DNA from: Ethanoligenens sp047722935
GTDB taxonomy: Bacteria > Bacillota > Clostridia > Oscillospirales > Ethanoligenentaceae
Assembly: GCA_047722935.1 (NCBI GenBank)
Contig: JBDNZS010000001.1
Location: 62,001 to 126,000 of the forward strand
Length of the DNA: 64,000 nucleotides
Reading direction: 5' to 3'
Shown here: one piece after another, positions 48,068 to 56,976 of the stretch
How the letters are laid out: each line of letters begins with the position of its first letter
Numbering within the stretch: the first letter of the stretch is position 1
Notes under the pieces: model-generated
What the model saw: the letters and a program-made list of their open reading frames with translations, nothing else
Told to the model about the DNA's origin: nothing
Databases searched by the model: none
Translations under genes and position numbers: made by a program

Positions 48068-50656
48068 ATGTGGCAGCCAGGCGAGCAGGACATGGCATTG
48101 TTATCTGCCAAACTGAAGATTCCCGCACCGCGCCGCGGTTATATTGTACGGCGGGAGTTGTTCGATATGCTCGCGCGTGGATGGATATTCGGTGTGACAT
48201 ACATCAAAGGTGCGGCGGGCATGGGCAAAACAACGCTGGTCAGCTCTTTTCTGCGGGAGAATGGCGTGGAAAATGCCGCGTGGCTCTCACTGGATACGGA
48301 TGATGATGATCCACTGATATTTTGGCACAGGTTTGCGGTGGCAGCGGCGGCGCTTCCCGGCGCGCGGATGGAAAGTTTGATGGCGTTGTTCCGCAGCGGT
48401 GGAACGCCGTTGCAGGCGGAAGAACTGGCGGCGCGGGTGCGGGCGGCTGTGTCAGACGTGGAGCCTTGCGTGGTGGTGCTGGACGATATGCATTTGCTGC
48501 AAGACGGCGCAGTATTGCGTTCATTCGAACGGTTCTTGCAGGATTTTCCGGAAAACCTGCACCTGTTCCTGCTCTCGCGTGAAGACCCCGCATTCTATAC
48601 CGGCGGATTGGCGGTAGCGGGAAAACTGCTGTTTATCGATGGCGAGGCGCTGCGGCTTTCCGAGGAAGAAAGCGTGCGGTTTTTACGGGATACGTTGGGG
48701 CTGGAGGCGGATGATGACCGGGTGGCGTGGCTGACTGGGCAGGCGGATGGCTGGATTGGCGGTCTGCAATTGCTGGCGGCTGCGGACGGCATGGGTGCGG
48801 GCAGTACCCGCACCGGGCAGGTGCTGACGGCGGATTACCTTACACGGGAAATCTTTGCCACGTTGACGGCAGAGGAACAGCAGTTTTTAACGGTGACCGC
48901 GATCCTGCCGTATTTTGACGTGGCGCTGTGCACCGCGTTGTTGGGAGAAGGCAGCCACGCACAGACCATTGAGCGGTTAATTGCCAAGAATCTGTTTCTC
49001 ACCTGTGTCAACGAGGATGCGGGAATTTACCGGTATCACAGTATCTTGTGGGAGTATCTCAAACGGCGATTCGAGGCTATTCCGCAAACCGAGCAGTTGG
49101 CGCTGCACCGAAGAGCCGCTACCGCGTTGTGTGAGCGCGGCGAACGTGTGGCGGCATTGCCCCATCTGATCGCCGCCGGGGAATTTGCAAGGGCAGGGCA
49201 ACTGCTTGGTGTAATGGGCGACTGTGCAGAATCCTGGCACTATATCAACCGCCTGCCGCTGGATATAGTGCGGGCGGATACCAACCTGGCAGTGCAGTCC
49301 ATTGTCTACAACCTGTTAATCCATCCGGATATCCATCGTGCGAAGCAGTCATACAGTGCGCTCAAAACGAGCAATGAAGGGCACCCGTTTCTTCGCGCGT
49401 GGCAGCAGATAGGGGTATATATGGGAGAATCCGTGGACTTTAATCATCCGCCGATGCCCGTTTTGCCCGAGCAGATTGACGCTGCCGGTATGAATCCGGT
49501 GGTGCAGGCACTGGCGTATGCCGGCAGTGCGAGTCTCTTTCTTGAGCGGGAAGATTACGAAAACAGTGCTAAATTCGCAGATCGCGCGTATGAGATCGGC
49601 GGAGGCGACAATCCGTTCGTCGATTATTATCTGCTTTCATCCCGTGCCCAGTTGGCGGAAGAAACGGGAGAACTGAACGAGAGCCTGCGGTTCTTTGAAA
49701 AAATGCAAGAGGCGGTAACACGCTCTCCCACCGTCGGTCTGCTGAAAATTTTTCATGCCGTCGGTCGTACGGGGGTTTATCTCAAACGAATGGAGCGGGA
49801 ACCGGCTGCCGCCGCATTGGACGAGGCAGACCGCGGGTTGAAGCAGTACCCAAATTTCTCTTATTTGATGACCTTTGGGTATGCGTATAATCGGATAGAG
49901 TATGACATAATTTTTGATTCGGTAGACGCGGCTTTGCCAGATTTGGAGAAACTGTTGGACCGGAGCAGCCGCGACATGCGGACCATTCTGGTGTGTGACC
50001 GTCTGATTCTGCATCCTGTAGTACAGAATCGCCTGCCAGAAGCATGGGCTGAACGCTTTTTGCAGGAATGCGGCGCGTTGGGTGGGCAGGTGTCTTTGAT
50101 GTCACAGTTGGTCGGTGCGAGACTGCGCTGGCAGCGGGGAGAACTGGATGCAGCGATACAAACGGTGGAACAGGTGCTGTCCTATTCGCGCGCGCACCAA
50201 AACCGCCTGATGCTGGTGAGTGCGGGTCTGCTCAGGGCGGGAATGCTGCTGCAAAGCGGCGGAGAGACCCGCATCATCCAGAATCTGTTGCGGGAGGCGA
50301 TTCACTACGCGTGGGAGAACCGTATTTTGCTGCCATTTTTCGTGGAGCGGTTTGTTTTGGCAGACGTGTTTGCCGCTTTTCCGATTCGTGAACTGCCGGA
50401 AAGTGAGCAACTCTTTTTGCGGGACGTGCGTGCGCTGTGTGCGCCTGCGCCGCTGGGAGGCAATGTGCTGAGCGAGCGGGAACAGGAGGTTCTGCGGGAG
50501 CTGGCACGCGGGCTGACCAACCCGCAGATTGCGGAGCAATTGTGCATTTCATTGGCCACCGTGAAGACCCACTTGCTCAATATGTACGGAAAACTTGGTG
50601 TGTCCACACGGGTGCAGGCAGTGGAGGAAGCGCGCAAACGGAAGCTATGGTCATAA
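48068..50656 (+). CDS. Large LuxR-family (MalT/LAL-type) transcriptional regulator
   Basis: 862 residues from ATG 48068, which has GAGGGG 9 nt upstream; ATG 48059 and an overlapping start at 47960 are alternatives, the latter preceding the promoter. The N-terminus LLSAKLKIPAPRRGYIVRREL and P-loop GAAGMGKTT, then VLDDMHLL (Walker B), define a STAND/AAA-like ATPase. The middle ~500 residues are helical TPR-like repeats, and the C-terminus is a LuxR helix-turn-helix (LSEREQEVLRELARGLTNPQIAEQLCISLATVKTHLLNMYGKLG). Such regulators need inducer plus ATP. The neighbouring exporter is the likely target. Confidence 0.88.
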   Translation: MWQPGEQDMALLSAKLKIPAPRRGYIVRRELFDMLARGWIFGVTYIKGAAGMGKTTLVSSFLRENGVENAAWLSLDTDDDDPLIFWHRFAVAAAALPGARMESLMALFRSGGTPLQAEELAARVRAAVSDVEPCVVVLDDMHLLQDGAVLRSFERFLQDFPENLHLFLLSREDPAFYTGGLAVAGKLLFIDGEALRLSEEESVRFLRDTLGLEADDDRVAWLTGQADGWIGGLQLLAAADGMGAGSTRTGQVLTADYLTREIFATLTAEEQQFLTVTAILPYFDVALCTALLGEGSHAQTIERLIAKNLFLTCVNEDAGIYRYHSILWEYLKRRFEAIPQTEQLALHRRAATALCERGERVAALPHLIAAGEFARAGQLLGVMGDCAESWHYINRLPLDIVRADTNLAVQSIVYNLLIHPDIHRAKQSYSALKTSNEGHPFLRAWQQIGVYMGESVDFNHPPMPVLPEQIDAAGMNPVVQALAYAGSASLFLEREDYENSAKFADRAYEIGGGDNPFVDYYLLSSRAQLAEETGELNESLRFFEKMQEAVTRSPTVGLLKIFHAVGRTGVYLKRMEREPAAAALDEADRGLKQYPNFSYLMTFGYAYNRIEYDIIFDSVDAALPDLEKLLDRSSRDMRTILVCDRLILHPVVQNRLPEAWAERFLQECGALGGQVSLMSQLVGARLRWQRGELDAAIQTVEQVLSYSRAHQNRLMLVSAGLLRAGMLLQSGGETRIIQNLLREAIHYAWENRILLPFFVERFVLADVFAAFPIRELPESEQLFLRDVRALCAPAPLGGNVLSEREQEVLRELARGLTNPQIAEQLCISLATVKTHLLNMYGKLGVSTRVQAVEEARKRKLWS

Positions 50657-50665
50657 ATGCGCAGA

Positions 50666-50706
50666 AAAGCAGCCCGGTGCGAATGTATATCGCACCGGGC
50701 TGCTTT
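50666..50706 (+). terminator. Bidirectional terminator
   Basis: Perfect 17-bp stem (AAAGCAGCCCGGTGCGA with complement at 50690-50706), 7-nt loop, T-run on the 3' side. Serves LuxR and the convergent lipase-like gene. Confidence 0.85.
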
Positions 50707-50718
50707 ACATATCGACTT

Positions 50719-51774
50719 TTAAAAGAGCGACGCGGTCATTGCGCCTACCCCGTTTTTAAACAATAGAAACATTTGAGAGGAATAGGCTTTGATATAGAGC
50801 GGATCGCCTTGAAACAGGCTGACCCAAAACCATTTGGCGCGCTCCTGTCGCTCGCGTGGCCACTGTTGAATGCCCAGGCTCCAACTGTATACGCCGCCGC
50901 AGATAAAACTCTTTTGCTGCACGCGTGCAACAATGAAATGCCCATTTTTGTCCAGACGGCAGGAGGAGATGGCGTGGTTGCAGAAAAAATTGAATTGGTT
51001 GTACTGTGAATGCAGAATAATTGGCGGTACCGGCGAAGTGAGCAGGGAGGATACAAAATCGTTTTGGTTCTGGTAATTGGTAATCTTTGACTTTTGCTCG
51101 TCGATACGCGCCGCATGCTTTTTTAGAAATGCCAAATTGAAGCCCGGCGAATTGAATGTAACACACTTGCGGATGTTGGCGCGGACGGTGTCTGCGGCAA
51201 GGAATGTGCAGAACTGCGCCACGTGTCCGCCCAGTGAATGCCCCACAAAATACAACGTGTGCCCCGTCTGTCCAAGGACGTCGGCGCGCTGCTCAATATA
51301 ATCCATCGCTTCGCGATGCTGGGCAATCAGCATGTTGTTTGCAATATCCAGACTGGCGCGCCAGTCGTTGAGGTGGTCTTTTGGGTTTTCGCTGCCGCGG
51401 AAGACCACGGCGGAAGTGTCGGCGTCGATGTGTACTGTAAAGCCATACAGGCCGGATTCAATCGATGTGTTGTGCGCGCAGATATCGGTGATGATCCAAT
51501 TCTGATAGGCTTCATTTTTAGGGTCGGTAAGAAAATGTACCTGATCGGCATAGACCCAGGCGTCCACGCCGGTAGATTTGGCGGGCTTGAGCGGATCGTC
51601 CGGCGTATCCAGCAGACGGCGGTAGGAATCCAACAGTTCCTTCACCGTATAGGTTAGGTGTGCCTGCCCTTTGGAGGGCCATGGCGTGCCATCCTTGCGC
51701 AGAGGATCAAAATAAACCAACTGTGCCAGAAAACTGAAGTCCTGTTCCGTCAAATCATTCTGCAAATCGTGCAT
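50719..51774 (-). CDS. Lipase-like alpha/beta hydrolase (DUF2974/Mbeg1-like)
   Basis: 351 residues. The nucleophile elbow FVGHSLGGH (GxSxG, Ser near 176), preceded by VVFRGSENPKDHLNDW, identifies a class 3 lipase-like fold; a candidate Asp and His are in the C-terminal third. No signal peptide, so it acts in the cytoplasm unless exported by another path. The ATG at 51774 abuts GGGAG; the in-frame TTG at 51765 is better spaced. Substrate unknown; Mbeg1-like relatives act on lipids or esters. Confidence 0.75.
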   Translation of the reverse strand: MHDLQNDLTEQDFSFLAQLVYFDPLRKDGTPWPSKGQAHLTYTVKELLDSYRRLLDTPDDPLKPAKSTGVDAWVYADQVHFLTDPKNEAYQNWIITDICAHNTSIESGLYGFTVHIDADTSAVVFRGSENPKDHLNDWRASLDIANNMLIAQHREAMDYIEQRADVLGQTGHTLYFVGHSLGGHVAQFCTFLAADTVRANIRKCVTFNSPGFNLAFLKKHAARIDEQKSKITNYQNQNDFVSSLLTSPVPPIILHSQYNQFNFFCNHAISSCRLDKNGHFIVARVQQKSFICGGVYSWSLGIQQWPRERQERAKWFWVSLFQGDPLYIKAYSSQMFLLFKNGVGAMTASLF

Positions 51775-51857
51775 CTCCCTTAAAACGACTGCGCCGTCTA
51801 TTTACATAACACTATATGTCCATAGTAGCATGGAGGTGCATACATGTCAAACCCTAA

Positions 51858-52310
51858 AGTGTTAAGAAATCTCTAATTTACTTTGGCGTGAAGTGCCACA
51901 TCGGCGTTGACGCAGGCGGTGGACTGGTTCATACGATAGGGGTGACTGCCGCCAATGCCCATGATGTGCCCGTAGCGACCAAGCTCATCCGTGAGGATGA
52001 CGAGGCTATTTACGGCAATTCCGGTTATCTGGGTATCCAAGGCGTCCGGGGGTACGGGTGAAGCGCATTTGTCCATGATCGACTATCGCATCAGTCGCCG
52101 TCCACGCTGTTTGTTTAATATTTCCAATAATACGATTGATTGGGAATGTTTGATTGAGTATCATAAATCCTTTATGCGATGCAAAGTGGAGCACGCCTTT
52201 CGCATCATCAAATGCCAATTCAGTTACACGAAAACCCGGTACTGGGGTTTGATGAAAAACGGGAAAAAACCTTGTTATTATGAGAAGCATTGGAGCAGCT
52301 TAGTAAAATT
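51858..52310 (+). pseudogene. Degenerate IS5-family transposase remnant
   Basis: Reading from 51858: an open stretch with YFGVKCHIGVDAGGGLVHTIG and VTAANAHDVPVATKLIREDDEA stops at 52059. The match resumes in another frame near 52165 with RCKVEHAFRIIKCQFSYTKTRYWGLMKN. These blocks are the catalytic core and C-terminal part of IS5/IS1031-type DDE transposases. The N-terminus is missing and a frame break is present, so it is inactive. No clear terminal inverted repeats found. Confidence 0.85.
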
Positions 52311-52322
52311 TTAGTAAAATTT
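52301..52322 (+). repeat. Tandem 11-bp repeat
   Basis: TAGTAAAATTT twice in a row, at the distal end of the transposase remnant and upstream of the LacI gene. Confidence 0.6.
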
Positions 52323-52386
52323 TCTTAATCATCTGTTCATCCCGCTTTTTATGTGCTATGCTGTTATTGAAATGGAGTGAGAGAGA

Positions 52387-53361
52387 TTGCCAACCATTAA
52401 AGAAATCGCAAAACGGGCGAATGTTTCCCTCGCCACTGTTTCACGTGTGGTCAATCTGGATGACACTATGGCGGTCAGCCCGGAGACGCGGCGTCTGATC
52501 CTGGAGATTGCACACCAGATGGGCTATGTGCCTCCCAAGCGCCGCAAGAGCAAAAGTCACACACCGTTGACTATCGGTGTCGCCGACTGGAAGATTACGC
52601 GTGCGGACTGGGGCAATTACCGTATTTCCACTCTTACAAGCATGGCGCAGACCGTAAACCCGCTGTTGGACGTCGGTTTTGTACGCCTAAGTGAGCGAGA
52701 CACCCGCCGTGTTGACGGCGTCATTGCGCTTGGTTCTTTCTCACACGCGGAAATAGATCGGCTGCATGCACTCTCCTTTCACATCGTGTTCGTCAACGCC
52801 GATCAAGACGATTATGACCACGACCAGATTATCATCGACTTTCAGGTTGGTATGCGTCAGCTGGCAGCATATCTGGTGCAGGAGAAGTGCATGTCCGCAA
52901 TCGGCTACATCGGCGGCGTGTATGACAGCCCGGAGATCCACATTGGGCACCACCGCCTGGCACAGTTTGAACATTGCCTGCAAGACTGCGGCGTCTATCG
53001 ACCGGAACTGGTGCACGTGGGCGAGATGACGGACGAGAGCGGCTATCGCCTGATGGGGCAGTTCATTCAGGACGGCAACCTGCCGGAAGCGATGCTGCTT
53101 GGCAACGACGCAGTGGCGGAAGGTGCGTTGCGCGCGGTTGATGAGGCGGGCCTGAGCATTCCGGAAGACCTTGCCGTTGTTCTTTACAATGACATCGAGA
53201 CGCTCAAGCCTGAGCACCCCAACTATACCACCATTAAAATGTATCCCGATTTCGTGTGGCAGACTGCTATTGAGCTGTTGTTCGATCGTATTCTCGGCCG
53301 TCGCAGCCAGACCATGAAAATTATTATTCCCACCCGGCTGTTACTGGGAGAGAGTACGTGA
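52387..53361 (+). CDS. LacI-family transcriptional regulator
   Basis: 324 residues, TTG start with GGAG upstream. N-terminal helix-turn-helix IKEIAKRANVSLATVSRVVNLDDTMAVSPETRRLILEIA and the hinge YVPPKRR; then a periplasmic-binding-type effector domain. DGVIALGSFS, VNADQDDYDHDQIIIDF and LGNDAVAEGALRAVDEAGLSIPEDLAVVLYNDIE are visible. It lies 37 nt before the metallophosphoesterase and likely heads or controls the phosphoesterase-phn operon. No operator was found by eye. The effector could be a sugar or phosphoester; unknown. Confidence 0.85.
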   Translation: MPTIKEIAKRANVSLATVSRVVNLDDTMAVSPETRRLILEIAHQMGYVPPKRRKSKSHTPLTIGVADWKITRADWGNYRISTLTSMAQTVNPLLDVGFVRLSERDTRRVDGVIALGSFSHAEIDRLHALSFHIVFVNADQDDYDHDQIIIDFQVGMRQLAAYLVQEKCMSAIGYIGGVYDSPEIHIGHHRLAQFEHCLQDCGVYRPELVHVGEMTDESGYRLMGQFIQDGNLPEAMLLGNDAVAEGALRAVDEAGLSIPEDLAVVLYNDIETLKPEHPNYTTIKMYPDFVWQTAIELLFDRILGRRSQTMKIIIPTRLLLGEST

Positions 53362-53398
53362 GCGCGTTGGACTTTGAAACAGGAAGGAGAGTCCCGTG

Positions 53399-54175
53399 AT
53401 GCCTGCGCCCATTCGTTTTTTACACTTGACCGATCTGCACCTCCGGTTTCACGCACCCAAAGAGGACAAAATAGCGGAGCTGCTCGCGGAGCGGGTACAC
53501 CCGCTGGAACTGGTGCGTCTGGTGCTGCGGGAGGCACGCGCATACCATCCGGCATTTGTTTTGGTTACAGGAGACTTGGTTCATGAAGGCGGTGCGGCGG
53601 AATATACGGCATTGGCGGATTTGCTGCACGAGGAACTTCCAATGGCGACGGCAGTGTTTTTGCCGGGCAACCATGATGACCGCGCGGCATTTTGTACCTG
53701 CCTGCTGCACGAATCGCCGTGTACATCTGTGAACCGCGTGTATGACCTCGACGGCTTACGCATCATCGCGCTGGATTCGGGAACAGAAGGCACCATCACA
53801 CCGGAGCAGACGGATTGGCTGAAAGACATGCTGCACCCGCACGCACCGCGCGGCACTCTGCTGGCACTGCACCATCCGCTCTATCAACAGAATCCGATGA
53901 ATCCGGCCGTTTATCCTCCCGCGTTCAGCGATGTGATTGCGCGCGGCGGTATTGACGGCATATTCTGCGGGCACACGCATGAAAACTGGTTCGGCTGTTT
54001 TGCTGGCGTCCCCTATGTCACAGCCGACGCGTGTTCGTTCATGGTGGAAGAACGGAACGGGCAGCGGTTCTGTGTGCCATGTGCGGGCTATGTTTTGGCG
54101 GAACTCGGCCCACAGGGGCTTAATGTGCAAATGAAGCGGGCGGCGCCGGACGCGTCCATCCGCTTTCCTATATAG
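53399..54175 (+). CDS. Metallophosphoesterase, CpdA/GpdQ-like
   Basis: 258 residues with the calcineurin-like fold. Metal motifs in order: LTDLHL (D-x-H), VTGDLVHEGG (GD), PGNHDD (GNHD), ALHHPLY (H) and GHTHENW (GHTH). The nearest patterns are the cAMP phosphodiesterase CpdA and the glycerophosphodiesterase GpdQ groups. Located between a LacI regulator and a phn-type transporter, a phosphodiester-cleaving role is more likely than cAMP. No signal peptide. ATG 53399 follows AGGAGAG. Confidence 0.85.
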   Translation: MPAPIRFLHLTDLHLRFHAPKEDKIAELLAERVHPLELVRLVLREARAYHPAFVLVTGDLVHEGGAAEYTALADLLHEELPMATAVFLPGNHDDRAAFCTCLLHESPCTSVNRVYDLDGLRIIALDSGTEGTITPEQTDWLKDMLHPHAPRGTLLALHHPLYQQNPMNPAVYPPAFSDVIARGGIDGIFCGHTHENWFGCFAGVPYVTADACSFMVEERNGQRFCVPCAGYVLAELGPQGLNVQMKRAAPDASIRFPI

Positions 54176-54222
54176 ATAGACCGCAGATAAACAGAATGCA
54201 CCTATTTAGAGGAGAGACGATC

Positions 54223-55329
54223 ATGTTCAAGACATCCATACTTAAGAAAAACCGGTTCAAAACCTGTATGTTATTTCTGTTGGCGGGCGCTGTTGCGCTC
54301 AGCACGGCTGCCTGCTCCACAGGCACAGGCAGCACATCTTCGGAAGACAGCGCCCCAACCTCGTCCCATCACAAAAGCATTGATAAACTCAACGTCTATT
54401 TTGTTCCTTCGAAAGATCCCGGACAAATCATCACCGCCACCGAGCCGCTGAAGAATCTGCTCAAAACCGAACTGGCAAAGGAATACTATGACGTCAATAC
54501 GGTCAATATCTCGGTGGGCACCACCTACGAAGCAGTAGGCGAGGCGCTTTCCGCAGGTACGGCGGATGTCGGATTCATTCCCGGCGGTACCTATGTGATG
54601 TACGATGACGCGGCGGATGTGCTGCTCACCGCCACGCGCGCCGGGCTTGACAAAAATTCGGACAACCCCAAGGACTGGAATAACGGCAAAGAGACCCAGC
54701 CGACCACAACGCAGGTTACATCCTACCGCTCCTTGCTCATTGCCGGTCCCTCGGCCAAAGGCAAAGAACTGGCTGCTAAAGTCAACGCCGGGCAGAAGCT
54801 GACCTTCGACGACCTGAATACCGCCAACTGGAGCGTGATGTCTTCATCTTCGTCCGCCGGCTATATTTACCCGACACTTTGGCTTCAGAAAAACTTTAAG
54901 AAAAACATTACCGACCTCACGCACGCGGTGCAAGCCGATTCCTACGGTAGCGCGTTCGCCCGCCTTGCCTCCGGACAGGTCGATATCGTGTGTGCTTACG
55001 CCGACGCGCGAATTGACTACGCCAAACAGTGGAACACGACTTTTGGCCGCAGCGCGTCCATCTGGGACGAGACCAATGTGATCGGCGTGACGCCTCCGAT
55101 TTACAACGACACCATCAGCGTCAGCAAGTCCTCCAAAATCATGACCCCGGCGTTCAAGAAAGCACTGCAAACCGCCTTTATCAACATCGGCAATTCCACC
55201 GAGGGTAAGGCAGTCATTGCCATCTACAGCCATCAGGGCTATAAGCCCGCCAAATCTTCCGATTACGACAATGAGCGCGCCGCGCAGAAATTGATTCGGA
55301 GTATGTCCAGCGCGACTTCATCCAAATAA
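54223..55329 (+). CDS. phnD: Phosphonate/phosphate-ester ABC binding lipoprotein PhnD-like
   Basis: 368 residues. Signal with lipobox LSTAAC (Cys31), then a Ser/Thr-rich linker. The mature part matches PhnD: LNVYFVPSKDPGQI, GTADVGFIPGGTYVMYDD and PTLWLQKNFKKNITDL. It would capture phosphonates, phosphite, phosphate or phosphate esters; the family has diverse ligands and sequence alone does not decide. GGAGAG precedes the ATG 54223. A 17-bp hairpin separates it from phnC. Confidence 0.88.
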   Translation: MFKTSILKKNRFKTCMLFLLAGAVALSTAACSTGTGSTSSEDSAPTSSHHKSIDKLNVYFVPSKDPGQIITATEPLKNLLKTELAKEYYDVNTVNISVGTTYEAVGEALSAGTADVGFIPGGTYVMYDDAADVLLTATRAGLDKNSDNPKDWNNGKETQPTTTQVTSYRSLLIAGPSAKGKELAAKVNAGQKLTFDDLNTANWSVMSSSSSAGYIYPTLWLQKNFKKNITDLTHAVQADSYGSAFARLASGQVDIVCAYADARIDYAKQWNTTFGRSASIWDETNVIGVTPPIYNDTISVSKSSKIMTPAFKKALQTAFINIGNSTEGKAVIAIYSHQGYKPAKSSDYDNERAAQKLIRSMSSATSSK

Positions 55330-55368
55330 TCGGTCAATCGGCGAATCGGATTTCAAACAGGCCTGTTG

Positions 55369-55403
55369 GGTTTGCGCACCGTGCATTGCACGGTGTGCAA
55401 ACC
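55369..55403 (+). promoter_or_regulatory. Intercistronic hairpin phnD-phnC
   Basis: Seventeen-base arms (GGTTTGCGCACCGTGCA with TGCACGGTGTGCAAACC, one G-U) around a minimal loop, right before the phnC SD. A 12-bp palindrome AACAGGCCTGTT lies at 55356-55367. Likely protects phnD mRNA or limits read-through. Confidence 0.6.
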
Positions 55404-55421
55404 TTGTTTATGGAGGAACGT

Positions 55422-56174
55422 ATGATCCAGTTCGAGCATGTGGGCAAAACGTATCCGAACGGCGTGCGCGGGCTTGAGGACATCTGCCTGTCGGTGGCGC
55501 AGGGGGAATTCGTAGCCGTTATCGGCTTATCCGGCGCAGGCAAATCCACACTTATCCGCACCATCAACCGGATGATAGAGATCACCGATGGCACACTCAC
55601 GGTGGATGGAACCGACGTGCGCACCTTGCGCGGCGCTTCACTGCGCCGCTTTCGCCGGGGGATCGGCATGATCTTCCAGTCGTTCAATTTGGTCACGCGC
55701 GCGACCGTGTTGCAAAATGTACTCACAGCCCGCGTGCCCGACCTGCCTCTCTGGCGCGCGTTGTTTGGTTTGTTTCCCCAAGAGGACATCATTTCGGCGC
55801 TCACGGCACTTGATCGCGTGGGCATTCTGGAAAAAGCCTATACCCGCGTGGATCAGCTTTCCGGCGGCCAGCAGCAACGCGTGGCACTGGCGCGCACATT
55901 GGCGCAAAATCCTCAGATCATTTTGGCGGACGAACCGGTGGCCGCACTGGACCCCGTGACCGCCAAACAAGTGATGGACGATTTCCGGCGCGTTAACCGC
56001 GAACTACATATCACAGTCCTGCTCAACATCCATCATGTGGATCTTGCGTTGCAATATGCCGACCGCGTGGTTGGCATCCGCGCCGGGCGCATCGTGTTCG
56101 ACGGTTCGTCCGCGCAGGTAGACCAATCGGTGTTGGACGCTGTTTACGGCGGAAAGGCCGGTGAGAAGGTATGA
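55422..56174 (+). CDS. phnC: Phosphonate-type ABC ATP-binding protein PhnC
   Basis: 250 residues. Walker A GLSGAGKST, Q-loop FQSFNLV, signature LSGGQQQRVALARTL and Walker B IILADEPVAALDP. RTINRMIEITDGTLTVDGTDV is the usual PhnC start block. ATG 55422 follows GGAGGAACG. The stop overlaps the first phnE by 4 nt. Confidence 0.93.
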   Translation: MIQFEHVGKTYPNGVRGLEDICLSVAQGEFVAVIGLSGAGKSTLIRTINRMIEITDGTLTVDGTDVRTLRGASLRRFRRGIGMIFQSFNLVTRATVLQNVLTARVPDLPLWRALFGLFPQEDIISALTALDRVGILEKAYTRVDQLSGGQQQRVALARTLAQNPQIILADEPVAALDPVTAKQVMDDFRRVNRELHITVLLNIHHVDLALQYADRVVGIRAGRIVFDGSSAQVDQSVLDAVYGGKAGEKV

Positions 56175-56965
56175 AGACCTATCACCTATCCAATGGCAAA
56201 ACGGTTGTTCGCCCCCGTGCGTGGTGGCCATTTATCCTTGCGGCTCTGCTGGGGATGTTGGCCCTTTCCATTCGCATCACGGGTTTTGACATGCGGGTGC
56301 TGCTGGAACGCGGCGGGCAATTTTTTGTTATTCTCGGGCAAATGTTTCCGCCCGACCTCGGATATACCCACGCCATCTGGGGGCCGTTGTTTGACACCAT
56401 CAAAATGTCGCTGTTCGGTTCGTTTATCGGGGCGGCGCTGGCGGTGCCGTTTGCCTTGCTGGCCGCGAGCAATGTGGTAAAAAGTCGCGTGGTCGTGGCT
56501 GTTTTCCGCGCGTTGCTCAGTGTGCTGCGCACAGTGCCTTCGCTTGTGTCGGCGCTCATAGCTACTTACCTGTTCGGTCTGGGAACGTTGGCGGGCACCA
56601 CAGCCATCGCGATTTTTACCGTTGCCTATGTGGGCAAGCTGCTCTATGAACAGATTGAAACGGCAGACATGGGACCTTATGAAGCGATGGAGGCGATAGG
56701 GGCCGGCCCGTTCCGTGCATTTTTGGCGGGTATTTGGCCGCAGGTGCTTCCGGGTTACCTCTCTGTCAGCCTGTTCTGCTTTGAGGGCAACGTGCGCTAC
56801 GCGTCTATTCTTGGATATGTAGGTGCGGGCGGGTTGGGATTGCTGCTCAACGAAAAAATTGGGTGGCGTGAGTACGGCGGTGTCGGCATGATTCTGCTGA
56901 TGCTGCTTGGCACGGTGTTCGTCATTGAGAACGTGAGTCAGTACCTGCGCGGCAGGCTGGCATAA
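56171..56965 (+). CDS. phnE: Phosphonate-type ABC permease PhnE (first copy)
   Basis: 264 residues, about six membrane helices. The permease EAA-like loop reads YEAMEAIGAGPFRAFLAGIWPQVLPGYLSVSLFCFEGNVRYASILGYVGAGGLG. N-terminal LFDTIKMSLFGSFIGAALAVPFALLAASN is conserved. ATGA overlap with phnC gives coupling. Two PhnE genes suggest a heterodimeric pore. Confidence 0.92.
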   Translation: MKTYHLSNGKTVVRPRAWWPFILAALLGMLALSIRITGFDMRVLLERGGQFFVILGQMFPPDLGYTHAIWGPLFDTIKMSLFGSFIGAALAVPFALLAASNVVKSRVVVAVFRALLSVLRTVPSLVSALIATYLFGLGTLAGTTAIAIFTVAYVGKLLYEQIETADMGPYEAMEAIGAGPFRAFLAGIWPQVLPGYLSVSLFCFEGNVRYASILGYVGAGGLGLLLNEKIGWREYGGVGMILLMLLGTVFVIENVSQYLRGRLA

Positions 56966-56976
56966 GGAGGGCCTGT

